From: Chloroflexia bacterium
GTDB taxonomy: Bacteria > Chloroflexota > Chloroflexia > Thermomicrobiales > JALYUS01
Assembly: GCA_025924435.1 (NCBI GenBank)
Contig: JAICIL010000052.1
Location: 1 to 18,553, forward strand
Length of the DNA stretch: 18,553 bases
Direction: 5' to 3'
The notes under the pieces are model-generated. The model did not search any database, was not told the origin of the DNA, and saw only the letters and a list, made by a program, of their open reading frames with translations. Below, piece after piece: positions 14,216 to 18,553 of the stretch; position 1 is the stretch's first letter; each line of letters starts with the position of its first letter. The position numbers and the translations under genes are program-made.

Positions 14216-15142
14216 ATGTTCGCGCATCTGCTCGTCCCGCTCGACGGCTCCGGGCTGGCGGAAACGACCCTCCCCTATGTCCGCACGCTGGCGCACGGCT
14301 CCGGCGACCGGGCGCATGTCACGCTCCTCCATCTGATCGAGCGGGGTGCGCCCTCCTCCGTGCACGGCGCGCGCCACCTGAAGACGGTGTCGGAAGCCGA
14401 ATCGTACCTCGATGCGATCGCCGAGCGGTTCCGCGATGGGGGGATCGCCGTTGACACCCATGTGGACACGAACGAGGGCGGCGACACGGCGGGCCGCATC
14501 GTGGATCACGCGGCGGAGATGCACATTGATCTCGTCGTCCTCTGCGCGCATGGCCGGAGCGGCCTGGGGCGCTGGCTCTTCGGCAGCATCGCGCAGAAGG
14601 TGCTCGCCGTCGGCATCGCGCCGGTATTGATGGTCCTGCCGACGGGCGGGACGGAGCCGCGCCCCCCGGCGCTCAAGCAGATCCTGCTCCCGCTCGACGG
14701 CACGCCGGACGCCGAGACCGCCCTGCCGCTCGCGGCGGACCTCGCGCGGGCGATGGGCGGCACGATGCACCTCGTCCTCGTCGTGCCGACGGTCGGCTCG
14801 CTCTCCGGCGCGATGTCGAGCATCGCCCGCTTCAGCCCGAAGGTGACGGCGGAGTTGCTGGAGAGCGCGGGCAGCGACGCGGTGGTCTACCTGAAAACCA
14901 TCGCGAGCCGCCTGGAAGCGCAGGGCGTCGCGGTCGAGACGAGCATCGCGCGGGACGACCCCGCGACGGCGATCCTCGAACAGGCGAAGCGCGCCCGTGC
15001 CGATCTGATCGCCATGGCGACGCATGGCCGGGCGGGGATGGGCGGCGCGTGGGCGGGCAGCGTGAGCAACAAAGTGCTCGCCCGCGCCCCCGGCCCCTTC
15101 CTGCTCATCCGCGCGCCGGGCGAGCCGCAGACGATTGCGTAG
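14216..15142 (+). CDS. universal stress protein with two UspA domains
   Basis: A 308 aa tandem UspA protein, likely cytosolic. Domain 1 (about 1-142) starts FAHLLVPLDGSGLAETTLPY and has the ATP-binding loop GRSGLGRWLFGS (113-124, Gx2Gx9GS pattern). Domain 2 (about 154-300) starts KQILLPLDGTPDAETALPLA and has GRAGMGGAWAGS (271-282). Both loops look intact, so ATP binding by both halves is expected. The ATG at 14216 has GGTGAGGGGG at 14201-14210. It starts 17 bases after the Nramp stop and is probably the third gene of the Mn operon. Usp proteins aid survival in oxidative and starvation stress; the link to Mn uptake here is inferred from gene order only. Confidence 0.9.
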   Translation: MFAHLLVPLDGSGLAETTLPYVRTLAHGSGDRAHVTLLHLIERGAPSSVHGARHLKTVSEAESYLDAIAERFRDGGIAVDTHVDTNEGGDTAGRIVDHAAEMHIDLVVLCAHGRSGLGRWLFGSIAQKVLAVGIAPVLMVLPTGGTEPRPPALKQILLPLDGTPDAETALPLAADLARAMGGTMHLVLVVPTVGSLSGAMSSIARFSPKVTAELLESAGSDAVVYLKTIASRLEAQGVAVETSIARDDPATAILEQAKRARADLIAMATHGRAGMGGAWAGSVSNKVLARAPGPFLLIRAPGEPQTIA

Positions 15143-15159
15143 CGGAGCGAGACGGAGAC

Positions 15160-15177
15160 GCAGGCTGGAAAGCCTGC
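15160..15177. repeat. short palindromic hairpin between convergent genes
   Basis: GCAGGCT-GGAA-AGCCTGC is a perfect 7-bp stem with a GGAA tetraloop, in the 54-base gap between the universal stress protein and sulfatase stops. It could terminate both convergent transcripts, but no T-run flanks it. I believe similar GCAGGCTGGAAAGCCTGC units recur in other bacterial genomes, so it may be a dispersed repeat. Confidence 0.55.
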
Positions 15178-15196
15178 ACTACCGGAACGCAGCAGT

Positions 15197-16492
15197 TTAC
15201 GCGGCGGGCGGGAAGGGGTAGCCCCAGCCCGGTTCGTCCCCCGGCTTGCCCGCTATCGGGCCGCGCAGGAGCGGGTCGTCCGTCGCGCGCATCCATTCGT
15301 CCACGAGGCCGCGCAGCCGGGCGACTTCATCCGCGTGCGCAGGGTCTGTGGCGAGATTCGTTCGTTCGAGGGGATCGGCGGCGAGGTCGTACAACTCCTC
15401 CGGCGGGCGAACGGCGCCGTAATACGCCGGCGCGAGCGCCTGCCCGGATGGGCTTGCGAGGGTGTCGGACGGCATGTAGACGAGGGGCGCGGCGGTGAAA
15501 CTGCGCATGTAGGAGTACCGCGTCGTGCGAACGCCACGCATCGGGTTGTAGCGGTCGTGCCACGTCAGTTCGGCGAAGATGTGGTCGTGCGGGCGGTACG
15601 GCTCGTCGCGCAGGAGCGGGAGGAAGGTGCGGCCGTGCAGCCCGGCGGGGACGGGCAACCCCGCCGCGTCGAGGAGCGTCGGCAGCATGTCCACATTGAC
15701 GAGCAGGTCGTCCGCGCGGCGACCGCCCGCGAAGCCCGCCGGCCAGTGCATGAGCAGCGCGGTGCGCGTGCCCGGTTCGTAGAGCATCCCCTTCGCGCGC
15801 GGCATGGCGATGCCGTGATCGGTCGTGTAGATGAAGAGCGTGTTCTCCGCCCGCGGATGGCGGGCAATCGCCGCCCGGATTTCCCCGACCGCGCGGTCAA
15901 CGGCCTTCACCATGCCGTTCAGCTGCCCGATCTCGGCGCGCACCGCCGGGATGTCCGGCAGCCAGGGCGGGACGGTGACGGCCTCCGGTGGGTCGGCATC
16001 GTAGCCGGGGCGGTCGTACGGGCGATGCGTCTCGTCGAAGCCCGCCATGATGAAGAAGGGCGCGTCGGGCCGATGCTCGATGCAGTTGCGGACTTTCTCC
16101 GCGACGGCCGCCGCCTGGATGGCCGACGTGTCAATGTGCCGATAGCCGAGCCGTTCCGGGCGCTCGTACGCCTCGTGCTGGAAGCCGAAGAGATAGGTCG
16201 CGTAGCCGCCATCCGCCAGATAGTCCGGCAGGCAGCGAACATCGGGGCGGAGTGCCCAGCCGCGATGCGCGAGTCCCATCATGCCGTTTGCGTGCGGATA
16301 GAGGCCGGTGAGCAGGCTCGCGCGGCTCGGCGAGCACTGCGGCGCGGTGCAGTGGGCGCGGTCGAATTGCACGCCCTCCGCCGCCAGCGTGTCCAGTCGC
16401 TGCGTCGCCACGCCCGCGCCGTAGCAGCCGAGGTGCGTCCCCGTATCGTGCGTGATGACGATGACGATATTCGGTTGCTCCGCGTGTGCCAT
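15197..16492 (-). CDS. sulfatase, formylglycine-dependent
   Basis: A 431 aa type I arylsulfatase-fold enzyme hydrolysing sulfate esters or sulfamates. Near the N-terminus is the metal strand VIVITHDTGTHLGCYG (D16), then the C-x-P-S-R motif CSPSR (53-57) whose cysteine is converted to formylglycine. SLLTGLYPHANGMMGLAHRGW follows, a pattern I associate with N-sulfoglucosamine-type (SGSH-like) sulfatases. Metal ligands continue in YTTDHG, and DMLPTLLDAAG is a common family segment. The usual second Asp of the N-terminal DD pair is His here. No signal peptide is present (MAHAEQPNIVIV), so it would act in the cytosol, unusual for a polysaccharide sulfatase. No formylglycine-generating enzyme or carbohydrate genes adjoin it. 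ATG at 16492 has AAGGGG upstream. Confidence 0.9.
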   Translation of the reverse strand: MAHAEQPNIVIVITHDTGTHLGCYGAGVATQRLDTLAAEGVQFDRAHCTAPQCSPSRASLLTGLYPHANGMMGLAHRGWALRPDVRCLPDYLADGGYATYLFGFQHEAYERPERLGYRHIDTSAIQAAAVAEKVRNCIEHRPDAPFFIMAGFDETHRPYDRPGYDADPPEAVTVPPWLPDIPAVRAEIGQLNGMVKAVDRAVGEIRAAIARHPRAENTLFIYTTDHGIAMPRAKGMLYEPGTRTALLMHWPAGFAGGRRADDLLVNVDMLPTLLDAAGLPVPAGLHGRTFLPLLRDEPYRPHDHIFAELTWHDRYNPMRGVRTTRYSYMRSFTAAPLVYMPSDTLASPSGQALAPAYYGAVRPPEELYDLAADPLERTNLATDPAHADEVARLRGLVDEWMRATDDPLLRGPIAGKPGDEPGWGYPFPPAA

Positions 16493-16658
16493 GCGCCACC
16501 CCTTCGTTGGTCGTCTCCGCGAACGGTATCATACAGGGAGCACGGGTCAATCCACAGGCCGTGTCTCAACCGTACTCCTCAATAGCGGCATGGCACATCG
16601 CCCGCGGTGGTACACTGCCGGGGGCGGGCGGATTCCGATAGGGCGCAAGCAGGCAGAT

Positions 16659-18553
16659 ATGCATATCCCACGGCAACGGACCAGTATCGCGGCATGTGAC
16701 CGGCGGGGCATGCCGGTACGAGGCATGTACCTCATGCTGCTCATCGTGGCATTCGGGTTGTTGCTTGTGCCCGTGCCGGTCGCGGCGCATACCTCGCTGT
16801 TGCAGACCGATCCCGCGCCGAACAGCACGCTGGACCATTCGCCGGAGACGATCACGCTCCACTTCGATGATCCGCTCCAAGCCGGATTCAGCAAGGTCAC
16901 CGTCTTCGATGCGAGCCAGCGGCCCGTCACGACATCGGCCAATCCGGCGGCGGGCACCGACCCGTCCGCCCTGACGATCGGCGTGCCGAAACTGAAGACG
17001 GGCGTCTATTCGGTGCTCTGGCAGGTGCTCTCGTCCGACGGGCACCCGGTGCGCGGCGCATTCGTCTTCACCGTCGCGCTGCCGGGCGACCCACCGCCCG
17101 CGCCAGTCGCCAGCGTGCCGGATATCGCCGGCATCTCCACCTCGAACCGCCCGCCCTTCCTCGCGGTGCTGCTGCGGGGGCTGCGCTACGCGGGGATCGC
17201 CGCGCTCGTCGGCGGCATCGGCATTTTCCTGGCGACTATCCTGCCCGCCCTCAAGGAATTGCCGGAGGAGGAGCGCACGGGCCTGCGCCGCGCGCTCGAT
17301 CAGCGGATGCAGCGCTGGCTCTTCGTCGCCCTCGGCGTCGCCCTCGGCGCGCACCTCTTCTCGCTTGTCGTGCAGGTGGCGACGGTCAATGGTGTCACGC
17401 TCGGCGAGGCGTTGCAATGGGGGCGCATCAGCGACCTCGTGAAGAACACGACGTACGGCGCGGTCTGGCGGATGCAGGGCATCCTCCTGCTCGCGCTCGG
17501 CGAATGGCTGATCCTCCTGCCGGCGATGGGACGGCTGCGGCTGCCCCGCCTGCCGCTCGGCATCGTCGCCAACCCCGCCCGCGCGGCCACCACGGCGGCG
17601 GAGCAGGAGGCGACGGATCTCGCGCCGCTCTGGGGCTGGGGCATCGCCTTCCTCGGCGGGCTGGCGCTCCTGCTCATCACCGTCTTCGGCGGCCACGCGC
17701 TCGACGTGAAGGTGCATCCGGCCCTGGCGATGCTCGCGGACTTCCTGCACCTGGCGGCGATGAGCCTCTGGTTCGGCGGGATCATCCTGATGGTCGGCCT
17801 CGTGCCGCCGCTGCTGCACGGCACAAACGGCGCGATCCAGCGGCGGGCGATGGGCGCGATCATCGGCCGCTTCTCGCAACTCGCGCTCGTCAGCATCGGC
17901 GTCCTCATCGTCACCGGCATCTACGCCGTCACCGTCCACACGACGCGGGGCACGATCGGGACGACGACCTACGGCCTCCTCGTGATCGGCAAGGTCGCGC
18001 TCGTCGCCGGGATCGTCGGCGTCGCGGCGCTCAACCGCTTCGGCCTCAAGCGGTGGATCGGGCGGGATCCGGAGAGCACGATGGCGGCGCGGGCGCAGAC
18101 GATGCTGCTGCGCGGGATGGGCGCGGAGGTGATCCTCGGCGTCGCGGTGATCGGCCTGACGGGGCTGCTAACCCAGTTGCCGCCCGCGAACACGCAGGCG
18201 ATGGCCGCCGGCACCACCGTCGCGGTGCCCTCCGCGCCCGCCGAGGTCGTGGTGGCGCAACCGATCCTCGAAGCGGACGGCGTGCGCGGCTATCTCACCG
18301 TGGAGACGAAGGGGCCGGACGCGACCTTCGACGCGCGGATCACCGACACGGCGGGCGTTCTCCGTAGCGACGTGACGCGCGTCACGCTCTGGCTGAACAG
18401 CGGCGACCGGGATGTCGGGTTGCTGACCGTGCCACTCGCCGCCGCCGGGGACGGGCACTATCGCGCGACGGGCCAGTGGTTCGCCATCGGCCAGAACTGG
18501 CTCGCGCGCGTCGTCGTGCGCCGCAAGGATGTGGCGGAGGATGTGCAACTCCC
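16659..18553 (+). CDS. CopC-CopD copper resistance fusion protein (3' end outside window)
   Basis: This open frame has no stop before the window edge; at least 631 residues. After a signal peptide (core YLMLLIVAFGLLLVPVPV, cleaved after VAA, residue 43) a CopC domain starts at His44 (HTSLLQTDPAPNSTL). It ends in LSSDGHPVRGAFVFTV. His44, Asp127 and His129 match the Cu(II) site of CopC (His1 and the Asp-Gly-His pair). The CopD part then has about eight hydrophobic segments (about residues 165-520). A C-terminal YtkA/FixH-like beta domain begins near GVRGYLTVETKG. The layout resembles Bacillus YcnJ, proposed to import copper. Starts at 16659, 16710 and 16725 are all in frame, and none has a strong ribosome binding site. 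The 166 bases upstream show only weak promoter-like hexamers (TACACT at 16611-16616). Confidence 0.88.
   Translation, partial: MHIPRQRTSIAACDRRGMPVRGMYLMLLIVAFGLLLVPVPVAAHTSLLQTDPAPNSTLDHSPETITLHFDDPLQAGFSKVTVFDASQRPVTTSANPAAGTDPSALTIGVPKLKTGVYSVLWQVLSSDGHPVRGAFVFTVALPGDPPPAPVASVPDIAGISTSNRPPFLAVLLRGLRYAGIAALVGGIGIFLATILPALKELPEEERTGLRRALDQRMQRWLFVALGVALGAHLFSLVVQVATVNGVTLGEALQWGRISDLVKNTTYGAVWRMQGILLLALGEWLILLPAMGRLRLPRLPLGIVANPARAATTAAEQEATDLAPLWGWGIAFLGGLALLLITVFGGHALDVKVHPALAMLADFLHLAAMSLWFGGIILMVGLVPPLLHGTNGAIQRRAMGAIIGRFSQLALVSIGVLIVTGIYAVTVHTTRGTIGTTTYGLLVIGKVALVAGIVGVAALNRFGLKRWIGRDPESTMAARAQTMLLRGMGAEVILGVAVIGLTGLLTQLPPANTQAMAAGTTVAVPSAPAEVVVAQPILEADGVRGYLTVETKGPDATFDARITDTAGVLRSDVTRVTLWLNSGDRDVGLLTVPLAAAGDGHYRATGQWFAIGQNWLARVVVRRKDVAEDVQL

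Noticed and set aside
12927..14216. 429-aa minus-strand frame antisense to the Nramp gene
   Set aside because: It is rich in Arg, Asp, Glu and His in a repetitive shadow pattern; the Nramp motifs on the plus strand are decisive.
16528..16550. TATGAT with TTGACC upstream as a sulfatase promoter on the minus strand
   Set aside because: The two hexamers are only 11 bases apart, too close for a sigma70 promoter, and no better -35 fits.
15335..16585. Plus-strand frame antisense to the sulfatase
   Set aside because: It is an Arg/Val-rich shadow; the sulfatase has its CSPSR site on the other strand.
16566..17939. 457-aa minus-strand frame and 17417-18367 plus-strand frame in the CopC-CopD region
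   Set aside because: Both are low-complexity Arg/Ala/Asp-rich shadows. The real gene has no stop inside the window and shows signal peptide, copper ligands and membrane segments.

Overview
The window is a GC-rich, densely packed bacterial chromosomal segment. The codon usage, the mixture of short same-strand operons, and the gene families present (a sulfite-oxidase-like protein beside a DUF6510 zinc ribbon, an M55 peptidase, a CopC-CopD fusion, KptA, a two-domain universal stress protein) fit a Chloroflexota-type (for example Thermomicrobia-like) or similar high-GC environmental bacterium. That assignment is an inference; no rRNA or other marker gene is present. No tRNA, CRISPR array or insertion sequence was seen, and no stretch longer than 300 bases lacks a gene.

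Layout. Positions 1-4535 (+): a DHA2-type MFS exporter, then a tight run of a DHA1-type MFS exporter, an RNA 2'-phosphotransferase (KptA) and an enolase-superfamily dehydratase/racemase, the last three joined by 4-base stop/start overlaps. A strong hairpin at 4514-4554 closes this run against an oppositely oriented hypothetical gene. Positions 4522-10393 are all on the minus strand: a small hypothetical protein, a secreted CopC-like protein, a three-gene redox cluster (DUF6510, FAD/NAD(P) oxidoreductase, cytoplasmic sulfite-oxidase-like molybdoenzyme), a peroxiredoxin-like gene, a hypothetical gene, a GNAT acetyltransferase, an M55 D-aminopeptidase and another hypothetical gene. Positions 10494-10964 (+) hold a small membrane protein. 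Positions 11067-11950 (-) hold a toxin-antitoxin pair. Positions 12107-15142 (+) hold a manganese operon: a DtxR/MntR-type repressor, an Nramp transporter and a universal stress protein. Positions 15197-16492 (-) encode a sulfatase. From about 16659 to the right edge (+) lies a CopC-CopD copper protein that is cut by the window end.

The most notable element is the peroxiredoxin-like gene at 7185-7757. Its reading frame is open on both sides of one in-frame TGA that sits exactly where the catalytic cysteine should be (residue 45), and a SECIS-like stem-loop follows immediately. The encoded protein has no cysteine. I interpret it as a selenocysteine-containing one-Sec peroxiredoxin that ordinary gene calling would truncate. 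It lies directly upstream of the molybdoenzyme/reductase/zinc-ribbon cluster, so the two may form a redox-defence neighbourhood.

Regulation is unusually readable between 11950 and 12107. Two divergent sigma70-like promoters lie back to back. One drives the toxin-antitoxin pair and carries repeated TCGTACG operators over its -10 box. The other drives the Mn regulator operon, with a 7-6-7 inverted repeat overlapping its -10 box and start point, as expected for autoregulation by an Mn-responsive DtxR-family protein. The antitoxin itself looks like a hybrid of a Phd/YefM DNA-binding domain and a HicB-like domain, paired with a HicA-like toxin.
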